Part shown: piece after piece, positions 42,813 through 54,410 of the stretch
How the letters are laid out: each line of letters begins with the position of its first letter
Numbering within the stretch: the first letter of the stretch is position 1
From: Puccinia triticina
Lineage: Eukaryota > Basidiomycota > Pucciniomycetes > Pucciniales > Pucciniaceae
Direction of reading: 5' to 3'
Length of the DNA: 64,000 nt
Assembly (NCBI RefSeq): GCF_026914185.1
Contig: NC_070559.1
Location: 6,865,501 to 6,929,500 of the forward strand
The notes under the pieces: generated by a model
The model's input: only the letters and a program-made list of their open reading frames with translations
What the model was told of the DNA's origin: nothing
Database searches by the model: none
Made by a program: the position numbers and the translations under genes

Positions 42813-43100
42813 TGGCTGTGCGAGTCACTCGATGACCGGTCAATCCGGTCATCAAGAGGAGATGTGTGTCCTCTTGATGACCGGTACAGCCCGGTCATTG
42901 AGAGTTGTGCGTCCTCCCGAGGACCGGCCAGCTGTGCCGGTCATCGAGAGGTGGTGACTCCCCTAGATGACCAGTATAGACTGGTCATCAAGAGCTGTGC
43001 ATCCTCCCGATGACCGGTCTGTACCAGTCATTGAGAGGTGGTGAGTCCCCTTGATGACTGGCACAGACTGGTCATCAAAGGAGGGTACTGTACTGCTGAG
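42813..43100. repeat. Second palindromic array, GATGACCGGT type, longer spacing
   Basis: About six hairpins spaced 40-60 bp apart: GATGACCGGT..CCGGTCATC, GATGACCAGT-atag-ACTGGTCATC, GATGACTGGC-acag-ACTGGTCATC and others. In at least one unit both arms have changed together (CCGGT/ACCGG to CCAGT/ACTGG). Confidence 0.8.
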
Positions 43101-43281
43101 TCCCCTCAATGTCCGGTACCGGCCATTCATATATTTTTTGTGTGTACAATAGTCGGTTCGGCCAGGACGGCCGTTGATACGTGGATGTCTGGGGTTGGGG
43201 ATATCGGGGGTTGTGTGCGGGAAGGAGCGGAGTATCACAGGCCTCCGGCTGTGTGATATGTGTGTCAGAGGAGCTGGGAGC

Positions 43282-43952
43282 TATGGTGTTGCAAGCGCGT
43301 CTGGGCACTTACCCAACTCCCGCTTGGCCGAGTGCCTCCGGGGGTTGGGTATGTGCCCAGCGGGCTTGATCGGGCAGGTTGCGCGGGGGGCAGAGCTTGG
43401 CACACAGCCAAGTCCTGCTTGGCCGAGGGGATCTGTGAATTGGCATGCAACACGCCGGTCATCAGACAACGGCCCTCGTCTCTGCCTCGAAAGGCAAGAA
43501 CGATGTGCCCTCAAGGAGGGGAAACGTTCTCCCTTCTCAACAATGACATCGCACATCAGACATCAACAAGGGAGCTTTTCCTTCTCGATGGCCGGTCTGT
43601 AGGCTGGTCATTGGGGAGGAAAGACTCCCTTCGCGGTGGTCAATACTTGTATCAATCATCAGGAAGGGAGTCTTCCCTTCTCGATGACCAGTTTGTAGAC
43701 CAACCATTGAGGAGGGAAACTTCTCTCCTTGATGGCCGGCACAGCGTTTGGCGTGCGTGGCACCCTCACTTGAACTCGGCCCAGCGGGGCTTTGTCCCGA
43801 ACCACCCCAACTTTGGACTGTGCCAAGCGGGGGTTGGACGTGTGCCACCCACGCTTTGGGATTGGCCAAGCTGGCTTTAGGGTTGGCCACGCGCGCTTGG
43901 CCTTTTTTCGGCCGAACTTTGGTGAGTGCCCAGACGCACTTGCAACACCATA
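43282..43952. mobile_element. Nested 671-bp TIR element
   Basis: The left end TATGGTGTTGCAAGCGCGTC and the right end (reverse complement) TATGGTGTTGCAAGTGCGTC are inverted and continue through TGGGCACT. It lies inside the element at 42,112-44,105. The interior contains more CGATGGCCGG half-sites and Pro/Ser-type frames without a domain. Confidence 0.78.
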
Positions 43953-44105
43953 TAGTGTCCTAAATCTGGTCTTGGTTTAGCTCCCCGGATGGGTTTTCCT
44001 ACTTTAGGGTAGCCTTTAGCGCCTCCGGTGGAGGAGCTAAATTGGATCTGGGGAGCTAAATTTGGTTTAGTCCCTCAATTTAGCTCCCGCGGTGGAGATG
44101 CTATA

Positions 44106-45272
44106 ATGTCCAACATTTGGCTTGAGGCTGCCCAGCCAAATGTTGAAAAAATCCTTCTAACCCCCATATCACCGCATACCCCTCTGATTTTTTCACAGCC
44201 TCCGGTACCATTAGAATCAGCTTTTGTTTCTACATAATCTCATGTGTCCAAAACAACATCTATCACCATCTACTGAAAAAAAAAATGATGTAGAAATTCC
44301 ACCTGGGAGCCTATCCGGCCTGATCTAAACCGGATAGCCAGTCCGGCCTAAACACATGAAATTAAGGTTTGTCATCATATGTCAAACCCTGTGGGACTCC
44401 TCGCTTATGCACTCGAGAGACCTGCCCATATTAATCCAATACTGGAAAAACCGTGAGAGCGTGTCCTACCTCAACCTTTGGATAATCCGATGGCTTCTTT
44501 GCATCGCTCAGGAATAGCCCTCACCAGAATGGCCACTGAGCGGCCAGTTTTTGATGGTTCTACTTGAAAAAATATGTACAGGACAGCTCAGATTGAGAGC
44601 TATAACCTGGCATATGGGGCTTTGAATTTCAAGTTGAGAGGGAGAGGGAATAGAGATGTAAATACAAAATATGTGATTTTCTGCGCAAAACCCTGTCAGC
44701 CTCAGGCAAAGAATGTGACTTTAGTCCTAAGCCTCTCCTTCAGAGACGCTTCACGCCTCCTTGGAGAGGCTTAGTTAAGCTTGGCCGCGGGGGGCTGTTG
44801 AATATGTAAATACAAGGGAAAGCCCCCAAATTTGGGGTTCCAGGGGGTGTTGAAGTCATAGGGGTTTGTAAATCACAGCAAGGGCATAGCCCCCAAATTT
44901 GGGGTTACAGGGGGTGTGAAAGTCACAGGATGTGAAAGGCCCAAAAGGGAATGGGACAGAGCAAAGGAAATGACATAAAATTTTCAAACCTTTGATGATG
45001 CAATTTCAGGGTGACTATGCATTCAGTCAAAGGAGAAACCAAATTTCAACTGAAAAATAGGTCGAAAAACAACATTTCAAGTGAAACCTGGGTGAAATAG
45101 GGGCATTTTATTTTGGGAAAAGACACAAAATTTGTTGCTGAAAAAGCAAATATTTGGAAAAATGGTGATGAGAGATACTCAAAAACTCTTAAGATGTGAG
45201 AGAAATTCCTTTTAAACAATTTTTGAAGTTTATTATGAAGGCTGGCCACTTTCAGGCTGTGGAATCACTACC
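44106..45272. other. Intergenic with small repeats
   Basis: A GC-rich foldback (AAGCCTCTCCTTCAGAG / TTGGAGAGGCTTAGTTAAGC) occupies 44,727-44,780. An imperfect direct repeat beginning AGCCCCCAAATTTGGGG occurs at about 44,821 and 44,889. No gene. Confidence 0.5.
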
Positions 45273-46621
45273 TTAGTAGTTTGGCTTGACTTGCTTCTTG
45301 ACAATGCAAAACACAGGTTCATGATCAAGTACAACACCAAAATTACCAATTTTTTGACCTTGAGATTTATTGATTGTGAGGGAGGAGGCCGGATTGACAG
45401 GAAATTTCTTGTGTATGAGCTTGGAAGGCAGTCCAGACAGCTCCAGACTTATCTGGGTCAGATGTGAAAGGAATGTGACTCTGAGGGATGGGCACAGAAT
45501 CATTAACTCTGTTACCTGACACAACTCTTGTGTAAATCACATTTGGGCCCAACCTGGTTCCATTACAAAGTCCCATTGTCCAATCAAGGTTCCTGAGCAT
45601 TATTATTAAGCAATTTGGTCACCTGTTGGGAGTTTGTAAACTCTTTGATCCACATTTGTAGCATTATCAGTAAGCCTTATTCAATGAGTGATTTGGATTT
45701 ATTTCAGATGGAACAAATTCAAACTGTTGCATGAGAGGATATTAATGGTGAAGGATTTTTTAGATTCTTTGCATAAGTCCTGGAAGTAGATCTTGACCAT
45801 GAACTCTGTGGTTTTCAAACTGATTTTCTGTGTCATATATGTCCAGCTGTAAGAATTTGGGGAATTCCTGTGAAAGTGGAAGCAAAATTCCAATGTTATG
45901 GTGAATTGTACCCTTCACCTTGAATGTATGGATACCTTCACCTTGATTTTTGAGTGCATCTCTGGTTGAGGCATTGACTCCAAGAGATGTAAATGTGAAG
46001 TTGCTATTTATCAAGTGGATGGATAGAATGAGTTGATTTCCCTCAGGTATATTGGGTTGATATGTAATTTTGAAGATCTGAAGCAATTCAGGGGGTGGGG
46101 GTGGTTTTTATAAAGTGATCCTGCCTTGGTGGCAGCAAAGTTAGGTTGTTTATCCTGTGAAGATTATGGCTTGACACTTCACACAACATCTCACTGCCCT
46201 AAGTTTCTGGCCTGAAACCAGGAGGATCAGTCCAACACCATGCATTTGGTCTGTTTACATGATTGTTGAAATATTTCCAAAGGAAGGTTATGTGAAATCA
46301 TGTTCAACCAAATTTCCAGCAGGAGGATCATTTAAAAATCCTGCTCTTGAGACAAACTTGAATCAATTTGTTCCTGAATAAGGCCCAAATCAATTTCAGG
46401 TGGGTCATTACAGTTTGCGGGTATTTGCACAGGGGATGGATTTGAAGAATATTCATAAGTTTGAAATGGACTCTGCATATTTCTTGGTGAAGCACTCTGG
46501 GAGTTGAGCAAGTTAAAAATAGACAACCTGGAGGTGTGGTTGCCATGCTGGGATGGAGATTTGTGTGAGTTGTGTTCAGATTGGTTTTGTGGTTGAGGAT
46601 TGATATTGTAAGAAGATTCAT
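45273..46621 (-). pseudogene. Internally deleted Helitron Rep/helicase relic
   Basis: On the minus strand, about 46,080-45,760 resembles a Helitron-like N-terminal region (FKVKGTIHHNIGILLPLSQE, then PKFLQLDIYD). About 45,600-45,273 matches the C-terminal end of Pif1-type Helitron helicases (NLDWTMGLCNGTRLGPNVIY, then FPVNPASSLTINKSQGQKIG). The Rep HUH motif and most helicase motifs between are missing, and the pieces lie in different frames with stops. 46,621-46,330 has weak coding character (SPFQTYEYSSNPSPVQIP) and may be its N-terminus. Sequence is nearly free of CpG. Clearly inactive. Confidence 0.7.
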
Positions 46622-47841
46622 GATTTAGATGATACTGTGCTTAGATTGGTTTTGTGTTTGACAATTGAAAATGTCAGGAGATTCATGATTTTGATGATAC
46701 TGTGTATGCGGTGTGGTGATTTATATAGGCGAGCGTGGTAGAATGTCCACGCGGGGATAGCACGGGCGGGAATGCACAAAGCCGCTCAGGCATAATGCAT
46801 TCCGGTGACATAAGCACTGAGGATGAGGTCAGGAAAGCACACTAAGAAAGCTTACGGAAAGTCACGCGCGGACTGGAATGCACGGATTGCGGATTGCGGA
46901 TTGCAGAATGCGGATCACGGACTTCGGATTGGGTATTTGGATCGGAGCGGAAAAGACAGGGCTGGACTGCGGCGGGACGACACACGTGGACTGGTAGCAG
47001 CGGCGCGTCAGCGGGTGAGTCACGACAGCCTAAGCGGGCGGAACCGGGGTGGAGGCGGTGGCAAGAGACCGACTGATGGGGGTTAGACAGAGGACAGTGG
47101 GAGGTCAAGTGTTGGAGAGGAGCGGAGTCTGGGAAAGTGACAAGCGGGATAGCGGCCGGATCTGGAGGACTAGTGCGGGAAAGTGTCAGAAGTGCGGGAT
47201 TGGGTGGGAACGGCAACGTGCGTGGAGGGAAGGACGGGAGAAGGGGGATTATCCTATCATCTTACGGAATACTCATCATTTTGTACTTACAACTACAAAC
47301 GTACAAGAGTTATTAGAGGATTATTGGGATCTTATCTTTACTTTGAGAGTTACTTGCGGATTTTGTGCTTACAAAGTGCGGAGCTTTATTCACTTGCGGA
47401 TTATTACGCTTTAGATCAGGCTCAGTAGAGGAGCGCTGAAGGCTAGCGGAAAGTAGCAGTGCGGAGCCAAGTTACCGACAATCACACAGCCCGGACAATA
47501 ATATTCTTGAAGGAGGCAGTCAGTGGACATTTCCACCAACTAGCCAGCTTTCATTCTCACAGCGGGGGTCTGTTGTCAATGTTGATGGAAATTTGGGGAT
47601 GAAGACCACTCATGATTTGGATTATTTGATTTTTGAGTATGAGGAAAATCTTGCCGCTGATAAATAGAATGTTGGTGCTCCTGCCACAGAGAAAAAGAAC
47701 ACGGGAATGTGAATATTGCTGGTAATGATGGGAGGGCAAGAATTGATGATAATGGGATTGTTGAGAATGAAGAGAGTGTGAAAGTTGATGATGATGGGAT
47801 TGTCAAGCATATATGATGAGGGGAATTATGTAGGTGTTATG
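46622..47841. other. CpG-rich spacer left of the LTR element
   Basis: 46,730-47,470 is markedly richer in CG than the Helitron relic before it and contains short repeats (GGATTGCGGATTGC...). No gene recognised. The last bases (47,837-47,841, TTATG) are the target duplication of the LTR element. Confidence 0.5.
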
Positions 47842-48811
47842 TGTGAGCCTGAGTCTCTATAGTGACAGCAGGACACAAGAAATGGGGGGGCAATAGTTGG
47901 ATTTCTTGGGATAAAGAAATTACAACTATAAAAGAAAAAGAGAGAAAGAGAGAGAGAAACCAAGCAGGATAAGAAGGATGAGAAGTACTAGGTTATTCTA
48001 GTGGGAATGCACGTCCACTGGCAATGCTACTCTTCAGAAGAGTGCTGCTAATCTGTGCAAGAAGTGCTACAGCTTCCTCTCAGGAGGGTATCTGGATTAG
48101 ATAAGTCTTAATCCAGCCACAGTTTTTTAGACTTCTCTCTGGACAGTCAAGGTTCTTAAAGGGAAACCTGAGGGACAGCCCTGAACCTAGATTTTGAGGC
48201 AAAGGCCTGATGATAAGAAGGGACAGCCCAGTAATCAAGATGGAGGCAAAGGCCTATAGATTTGGAGGGACAGCCCTGTGATCAAGGAGGAAGCAAAGCA
48301 AGAAGAAAAGGCAGATCAAGCAAGACACAGAGTTGTACCTCTGAGATAATCAAGGTTCAGTGAAAGAGGTTACTAACTGTCAATATCCTAGGCGCCTGTG
48401 ACGGTAGGTATACTGGGAGTAGAGTAGGCTCTTTGGTGGTGATCCTGGGGTTATCTGGGTGGTGGTTCTGGTGTGCTGAAGTCTGTAGATCCGCCTCAGG
48501 CAAGGGGGATCCTGACTACGAAAATTTTCACAGTTTGCTTATGTAATTTACATATGTACATGTGGTTTGGCGCGCCTGGTAGCGCTGACACGTCACAACT
48601 GCGCAAGGGCGCCATAACTCAGTAACTCAGGGAAGGAGTATAGTTACAAGGAATTGATAAGTTGTAACTAGGGTTAAAATTACATGAGGAAACAGAATAT
48701 GAAGTCAAAACAAGGTTATCTCTTAAGATGAAAAAGATATAAAGTAATTTATATGTAACAAAGGTAGAACAGGCAGCTTTTAGGTCAGCTGTGATGACTC
48801 TAAGGCTGACA
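47842..48811 (-). repeat. 3' LTR of the gypsy element
   Basis: 970 bp. The same length as the other LTR and nearly identical to it. On the coding strand it is preceded by a purine-rich stretch (GGTGGTAGGGAA), the likely polypurine tract that primes plus-strand synthesis. Confidence 0.95.
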
Positions 48812-48848
48812 TTCCCTACCACCAAAAAGGTTGGATTTCTGTAAGAAA

Positions 48849-51800
48849 TTAAACCACAGGGTTAGACCTCTTCTCACTTCTGAATTTCCTGAGAAGGATA
48901 GCAGAGTCTGGGATGTCTTTCTCAAGGAGCCATTCATCATGATCAGCACTCATACCTTTGTATCTAGCTAAGTACATCATAACATCTCTGTTTTCCACTC
49001 TCAATCTCTTGTCTCTGAGAATCTTTTGTATGACTTTACTCTGAGGGGTCTTATCCATGGGGGGAATGACAACTTTGACTTTCTGTCTCAAAGGGAACTT
49101 GTCTGGATTGGGGTCTTTGTATGGTTTCACCAAGCTGACAGGAAATGTGGGATGTTTCCTGCTAAACTCTTCAGTCAGTATCACTTCTACAGCATTCTTC
49201 CCATGTAAAGCTTTTACAAGGAATGGTCCAGTGAAGGAGTCTCTCATCTTCTTAGGGCCAGACAGGTTGTTGAAGTTTGCTGTGGATATTAGGACTTTAT
49301 CACCAACTTTAAAAGATGGTTCTTTGTGACTCTTGTCCCATCTCTCTTTGTTGTAAGATGTAGCTTCTGTTATGCATTGCTCAGCATGTTTTCTAGCTTT
49401 CTCAAAGATCTTTCCATAGGCAAGAGCAGTAGGATGAATGTCTACAGAGTCTTGCTTCAAGAAATTCCTGGGAAGGTTTGGGATCCAGCCTTTTTCCAGG
49501 ATGGCAGGAGGTTTTCCAGTGGTTGAATGTATGCTGGTGCAATATGCTAGCTCAAGGATTGGTAGAAGTGAAACCCAATCATGAGTGTAACCATCATTGT
49601 CTTTGAATTCTAGACCATATGCACAAAACCTCCTGATCATATCTTCAAGTGTTTGAATCATCCTTTCAGCTAATCCATCAGTTTGAGGGTGGTAAGCAGT
49701 GGAGAAAGAGAGTTTTGTTCCTAACATACTATGTAAACCAGTCCAGAATTCAGATGTGAACTTAGGGTCTCTATCAGAGATGATGATTCTGGGGATGCCA
49801 GTCCTAGGCATTACTCTGTTCCAAAACAGAATGGCAGTGTCCATGGCAGAGTCATCCTTGAAGCAGGGTACAAATATAGGGGTCTTAGAGTATCTGTCCA
49901 CTATTACCAGACAAGCATTGAAACTAGCAGCTCCTCCAGGGGACAAGGAAGTTACCCAATCCATGTTAATAACATCCCATGGTTTTGAAGGTTCCTCAAT
50001 TTTCATGAGCAGTCCAAATCTTTTGCCTGTGGCTTTATTTGCTTTCTGGCATCTATCACAGGAAGAGCAGTATTCACTAGTGTCTTGTCTCCAGTTATCC
50101 CACCAAGCAGTATCAGCTACTTTTTCTAAAGTCCTATCTTCAGAAAGATGACCAGAGTAGACACTGTCATGGCATTCATGCAAGATGGTGTTGATACTTT
50201 CTTTGTCAGCTAGGACTAGGACAGAGTTGTGTTTCTCTCTGAAGTAGATGAGGCCATCAAATATAGAGAATCTTCCTTCATCATATAGCTTTCTCCAAGG
50301 ATCTTGTAAGGAATTTTTTAGCTGGGCATCTTTAGCATCTTTCAACAAAAGTTCAGACAATATGGTAGTGTTCTTGTCCTGCTTGTAGCCTTCTCTCACT
50401 GAGTCAAAGAACTCATTCTTGAAAGTAGAGACATGTATGCCCATGATGGGGAATCTATCATCATCCTTGTCTTCTGGGTCATAAGCAGGGTTACTAGGAT
50501 CATTTGGTAAAGCCCACCTGCTCAGTCCATCAGCATTCTTGTGAATATTCCCATCTCTGTGGATTATGGTCATATTGCCTCTGTATTCCTGAATAGCAAT
50601 CTGCCACCTGAGCATATGTCTGTTGGGAGTCTTCATGTTCAGCAGTGATCTCAAAGCTGTGCAGTCTGTTACAACATGAAAGACACTGCCATCTAAGTAG
50701 TAATGGAGTTTTTCCAGGGCCCAAACCAGACATAAGCATTCAAGTTGACTAGCACCATATCTTGTTTCACTGTCCTTCAGTTGTCTGGATATGAAAACAA
50801 TGGGTCCTTCTTTTCTCACTCCCTCAATGACTTGGACTTGATGTAAAGCAGCACCTAGACCAGTCATGCTAGCATCTACATATAGTGTGAAGGGATGGGC
50901 CCAGTCAGGAAACAGTAGCAATGGAGCTGTGGTCAGTTTCTCTTTTAACAAGTTGTAGGCTACTATTCTATGATGAGTCATCTCATATATGACATCAATC
51001 CTTGTCAGTTCAGTCAGAGGTTTTGCTATCTCTGCAAACTTCTCAATGTGTTGTCTGTAGTAACCAGCAAAACCAAGAAATGATTGCATTTCTTTCCTAC
51101 TACTAGGCACAGGCTTTTGGAGGACAGCAGCTACTTTATTCTGGTCTATTCCTATGGCAATACCAGACACAAGATGGCCTAGAGCTTTGATCTGATCAAA
51201 TCCAAAGTTACACTTCTTCAAGGAGATTTTCATGTTCATGTTAATGACAACTTTCAGGATCCTGTCTATCCTACTGAGGTGTTCCTCCCAGGTGTTTGAC
51301 ATAATGATGATATCATCAATGTAGATAATGACCCACTTCTCATCAATTTCCTTTCTGAATTCAATGTCCATCATTCTCTGGAAATGAGAGGGGGCATTTT
51401 TGATCCCAAAGGGCATTCTCAGGTACTCATAGATTCCTTTGTGCATGATAATCCTGAGTAGATGTCTGGAATCTTCTGCAATGACATTCTGGTGAAAACC
51501 TTTGAGTACATCCATGCTAGTCAGATATTTAGCTTTGGCCAGGTTGTTCAGAGTCTCACAGATCTTAGGAATGGGGTATCTGTCTGAAGCAGTGTAGGAA
51601 TTCAAAGCTCTGAAGTCTCCTACCATTCTGGACTTTCCATTGTGCCAGGCAATGATTACAGGAGTAGTGATCTCAACTACTTCATTATGACCAACTTTCC
51701 TTAGAACATTCAGGTTTACTAGCTCTTCAATGTGTTGCTCAAGAGCTTCTCTGCTTTTGGGGCTGGCAGGATAAGGAGGTCTTCTGAGGAGAGGAGGATA

Positions 51801-54410
51801 GGGTCTCTCAGTTGTCAGCTTGATATGAACTTCATGACCTTTAATGGCACCAAGGGGCTGGTTGGTGTTGGAGAAGGCAAAGTTGTTATTGTAGAGGACT
51901 TCAAACAGCTTCTCTTTTTGCTCAATAGTCAACTTATCACTGAACTTGGCTTCACAGAGTTCTTCTATAATAAATTTCTGCAGTTGAGGATGGGACTTCT
52001 TTACAGCAGAAATTTCATTGGAAGGGCTCATTTTCTCCAGATGATGAGACTTAAAGCTGAATTTCTTCCTCTTGTTCTCATTCCCAATGGTAAAGAATCT
52101 CTCTTTGCTGTTTGTGATGTCAAAGCCATAAAGAGACATGTAATCATTTCCAAGGATAAGATAGTTAATTCTTGCATTTCTCATGACTACAAATTCTGCT
52201 AGAATTCTAATGGAACCTTTAGTGTGAGGAAAAATCAAAGCCATTTCTATTATGCCCATGGGCTGTAATTGGTCACTACAGCTGTGAAATTTAGCATGGT
52301 TAATTGGCATGAGCTTATTTTCCCATTCTGGTAATATAGAATCTAGCAATTTGTTGCTGATGATTGAGCAAGAGGCTCCACTATCAAGAAGACATGATTG
52401 TTCTCTGGATTCAATGAGGACAGTAGTAAGATTTGCTTTTCCAGTAAGATGAGCTTTTCCTCTATCAGGCTTACATTTCATCAGTCTAGCATCTTCTATG
52501 TGGGAAGACTGACAGGATTTGTCCCAGGTCTGAGGTTGATGAGTTTCAGCTTGAATTTCAGCAATGGAGAAATCTTGGTTTATTTCACACTCTACAGCAT
52601 GTGCTCCAAAGTCAAAATCAACTAATGGATCATAATTTGCACCATTTCCATTGTCCATGGCAAGAATCATGTGATTGGTTCTATGATTCTCTTCTTCTTC
52701 ATCTAGTTCTGATTCAGATTTATGTGGTTCACCTTGATCTTCTCCATTGTCACTCTTGGGATCATCATCATCATCCATTCCTACATTATTGATCCTGTTC
52801 TTCTTCTTAGGGCATTCCCTGGAGAAGTGGCCAGTTTGTTTACAGAAATGGCATATAAGTTTTTCTTTCTCAGGGGCAGAGACAGGATTCTTTTTGGTAG
52901 AGGAGTCAGTTGGCTTATCAGTTTTCTCAGGGGCAGGATTGCTTCTCCATTGGGATCTGTTTGGAGTGTTATAATTGTTTGTCACAGGCTTGTTCCTTTT
53001 CATGACTCTGTCTATAACCTCTTCAGCAATTATAACCATATCCTCAAAACTCATTTCAGTGGCATCTCTTTTGTATCTGCTTTTAATAGCATGCTCAAGG
53101 TTTGGAGGGCACTGCTTTAAGATTTTCTCACAAATAAGATACTGATTGAGTTCAGGTTGATAAGCTTTCAGTCTTTCTCTCTGATTACCAAACCATTTGT
53201 GGATTTTCCTCCCATCATAGGTGAAGTGATCATTCTCAAACTCTTGTTGCATTTTCCATTTCCAGTTCTCAGTGCCAAACTTAACTCTGATGGCATTCTT
53301 CCACCAAGCCCAAGATTTGTTTCCATATTCATCTCTAATGCCTAGGTACCAATTCCTTGCAGTGTCAGTTAACAAGATTGTTAATCTACTGATTATCATG
53401 TTATCCAGCATCAAGTAGTCTCTGACTAGGATATCAGTATTTTTAATCCAAAGCTCATGATTGTAAGGCAATTCTCCAGAGAATTTCTCCCAGTCTCCAT
53501 TTTTGGGGATACTTTTCCACAGTTCTTTCCTCATTTCAAAGTCTATTGCTCCATGATCAATGTAGGGGAATTCCTCTTGGGTCTTAGCGTCAGGAGTATT
53601 GCTAGCAGGTTTAGGAAAGCTATCTCTTGGTGGTCTCTGGGGTTCAGGAGTAGGAACAGGAGGAGGTGGTCTGTGTTCATGTTGTTGCTCATGGTGGACA
53701 TTCTGGAAGGGATTATTGTATAAGAGATGAGGGGGATGGTCTCTGTCATCTGGTATTAACACTGAATCCAGCTTTGAGCTCACAGTGTTTACTACAGAAG
53801 ATATGTCACTGAATCTTCTCTTAGATTGTTCAAATCTGTTGTGCTCATTGGCATGAAGGTCATTGATCTGATTACCAATGGAAGTAAGATTGTTGCTCAC
53901 TTTCTCTTCAAAATCTTTCAGATTTTGGCCAATTGTATCCATGTTAGAATGACATTGTGATTCATTTACCAGAATCAAATCTTGAACAGTCTCAAACTTA
54001 TCATCTATGTGTTTCTTCAGTTGTTCTAACACATTGTTATTCACTGTGGACTTCTCTCTGGCACTTTCACCTATGTTGTTCAGGATTTGATCAAGCAAAA
54101 AGGGAATGAATTCATTTTTAAACAGATCAAGAATGGAATGATTCAGGACATCTTTAAAATTGCTGACACAAGATTCAAGAAGAGTACCAGGGATGGTTTC
54201 AACAGTACCAGATAATTCAGAGAGAAATTTAGAGAACAAGACTTGTAATTTTTCTTCTAGAAACAAAGGACCATTTCGAGACATTTCAGAGTTAAGATTA
54301 TTTAGAAAAAATTCTCTATTTGAAGGATCAGAGAGGTTATCAATATCTAAACTGAGGCCTAGAGGTGAATCACTGCTTAAGGAACTTTTAGGCAAGGATT
54401 CATCTAATAG
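48849..54410 (-). CDS. Gypsy gag-pol polyprotein (capsid, PR, RT, RNase H, IN, chromodomain)
   Basis: The open frame extends from 55,628, but its first 400 codons overlap the 401-aa ORF in another frame and look non-coding. The convincing part starts near 54,410. Landmarks, numbered in the 2,259-codon frame: coiled-coil/capsid region about 430-900; zinc knuckle [14 protein letters not shown] about 927; protease LLDSGASCS about 1,083; RT box YIDDII about 1,435; RNase [16 protein letters not shown] about 1,583; integrase HHCC ([11 protein letters not shown] ... CSSCDRC) about 1,810 and catalytic D, D, E in [15 protein letters not shown] and AERMIQ about 1,908-1,988; chromodomain ([18 protein letters not shown]) at the end. 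All catalytic residues are present. Translation probably starts by frameshift from the upstream ORF or at the Met in EMSRNGPL. The region is almost devoid of CpG. Confidence 0.95.
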   Translation of the reverse strand, partial: LLDESLPKSSLSSDSPLGLSLDIDNLSDPSNREFFLNNLNSEMSRNGPLFLEEKLQVLFSKFLSELSGTVETIPGTLLESCVSNFKDVLNHSILDLFKNEFIPFLLDQILNNIGESAREKSTVNNNVLEQLKKHIDDKFETVQDLILVNESQCHSNMDTIGQNLKDFEEKVSNNLTSIGNQINDLHANEHNRFEQSKRRFSDISSVVNTVSSKLDSVLIPDDRDHPPHLLYNNPFQNVHHEQQHEHRPPPPVPTPEPQRPPRDSFPKPASNTPDAKTQEEFPYIDHGAIDFEMRKELWKSIPKNGDWEKFSGELPYNHELWIKNTDILVRDYLMLDNMIISRLTILLTDTARNWYLGIRDEYGNKSWAWWKNAIRVKFGTENWKWKMQQEFENDHFTYDGRKIHKWFGNQRERLKAYQPELNQYLICEKILKQCPPNLEHAIKSRYKRDATEMSFEDMVIIAEEVIDRVMKRNKPVTNNYNTPNRSQWRSNPAPEKTDKPTDSSTKKNPVSAPEKEKLICHFCKQTGHFSRECPKKKNRINNVGMDDDDDPKSDNGEDQGEPHKSESELDEEEENHRTNHMILAMDNGNGANYDPLVDFDFGAHAVECEINQDFSIAEIQAETHQPQTWDKSCQSSHIEDARLMKCKPDRGKAHLTGKANLTTVLIESREQSCLLDSGASCSIISNKLLDSILPEWENKLMPINHAKFHSCSDQLQPMGIIEMALIFPHTKGSIRILAEFVVMRNARINYLILGNDYMSLYGFDITNSKERFFTIGNENKRKKFSFKSHHLEKMSPSNEISAVKKSHPQLQKFIIEELCEAKFSDKLTIEQKEKLFEVLYNNNFAFSNTNQPLGAIKGHEVHIKLTTERPYPPLLRRPPYPASPKSREALEQHIEELVNLNVLRKVGHNEVVEITTPVIIAWHNGKSRMVGDFRALNSYTASDRYPIPKICETLNNLAKAKYLTSMDVLKGFHQNVIAEDSRHLLRIIMHKGIYEYLRMPFGIKNAPSHFQRMMDIEFRKEIDEKWVIIYIDDIIIMSNTWEEHLSRIDRILKVVINMNMKISLKKCNFGFDQIKALGHLVSGIAIGIDQNKVAAVLQKPVPSSRKEMQSFLGFAGYYRQHIEKFAEIAKPLTELTRIDVIYEMTHHRIVAYNLLKEKLTTAPLLLFPDWAHPFTLYVDASMTGLGAALHQVQVIEGVRKEGPIVFISRQLKDSETRYGASQLECLCLVWALEKLHYYLDGSVFHVVTDCTALRSLLNMKTPNRHMLRWQIAIQEYRGNMTIIHRDGNIHKNADGLSRWALPNDPSNPAYDPEDKDDDRFPIMGIHVSTFKNEFFDSVREGYKQDKNTTILSELLLKDAKDAQLKNSLQDPWRKLYDEGRFSIFDGLIYFREKHNSVLVLADKESINTILHECHDSVYSGHLSEDRTLEKVADTAWWDNWRQDTSEYCSSCDRCQKANKATGKRFGLLMKIEEPSKPWDVINMDWVTSLSPGGAASFNACLVIVDRYSKTPIFVPCFKDDSAMDTAILFWNRVMPRTGIPRIIISDRDPKFTSEFWTGLHSMLGTKLSFSTAYHPQTDGLAERMIQTLEDMIRRFCAYGLEFKDNDGYTHDWVSLLPILELAYCTSIHSTTGKPPAILEKGWIPNLPRNFLKQDSVDIHPTALAYGKIFEKARKHAEQCITEATSYNKERWDKSHKEPSFKVGDKVLISTANFNNLSGPKKMRDSFTGPFLVKALHGKNAVEVILTEEFSRKHPTFPVSLVKPYKDPNPDKFPLRQKVKVVIPPMDKTPQSKVIQKILRDKRLRVENRDVMMYLARYKGMSADHDEWLLEKDIPDSAILLRKFRSEKRSNPVV

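Larger units (their letters stand above)
42112..44105. mobile_element. Composite ~2-kb TIR element carrying palindromic arrays
   Basis: The left end TAGAGCGTCTCCACCGCGGG and the right end (reverse complement) TATAGCATCTCCACCGCGGG are inverted. The similarity extends through GAGGGACTAAA on both sides, and there is a TA at each boundary. No transposase is present. The interior holds the 40-bp palindromic array, the longer-unit array and a nested TIR element (listed separately). An isolated end of the same type lies at about 5,551. Confidence 0.7.

Noticed and set aside
42289..43013. Open frames across the 40-bp palindromic array
   Set aside because: Length 40 is not a multiple of three, the translation is just the repeat read in successive frames, and units carry no conserved frame.
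42329..43100. CRISPR array
   Set aside because: Units are contiguous and related along their whole length; there are no unique spacers, and the genome is eukaryotic.
47557..47810. Possible small secreted proteins left of the LTR element
   Set aside because: Low-complexity Ser/Ile/Pro frames on AT-rich repeats, no consistent start or splice sites.
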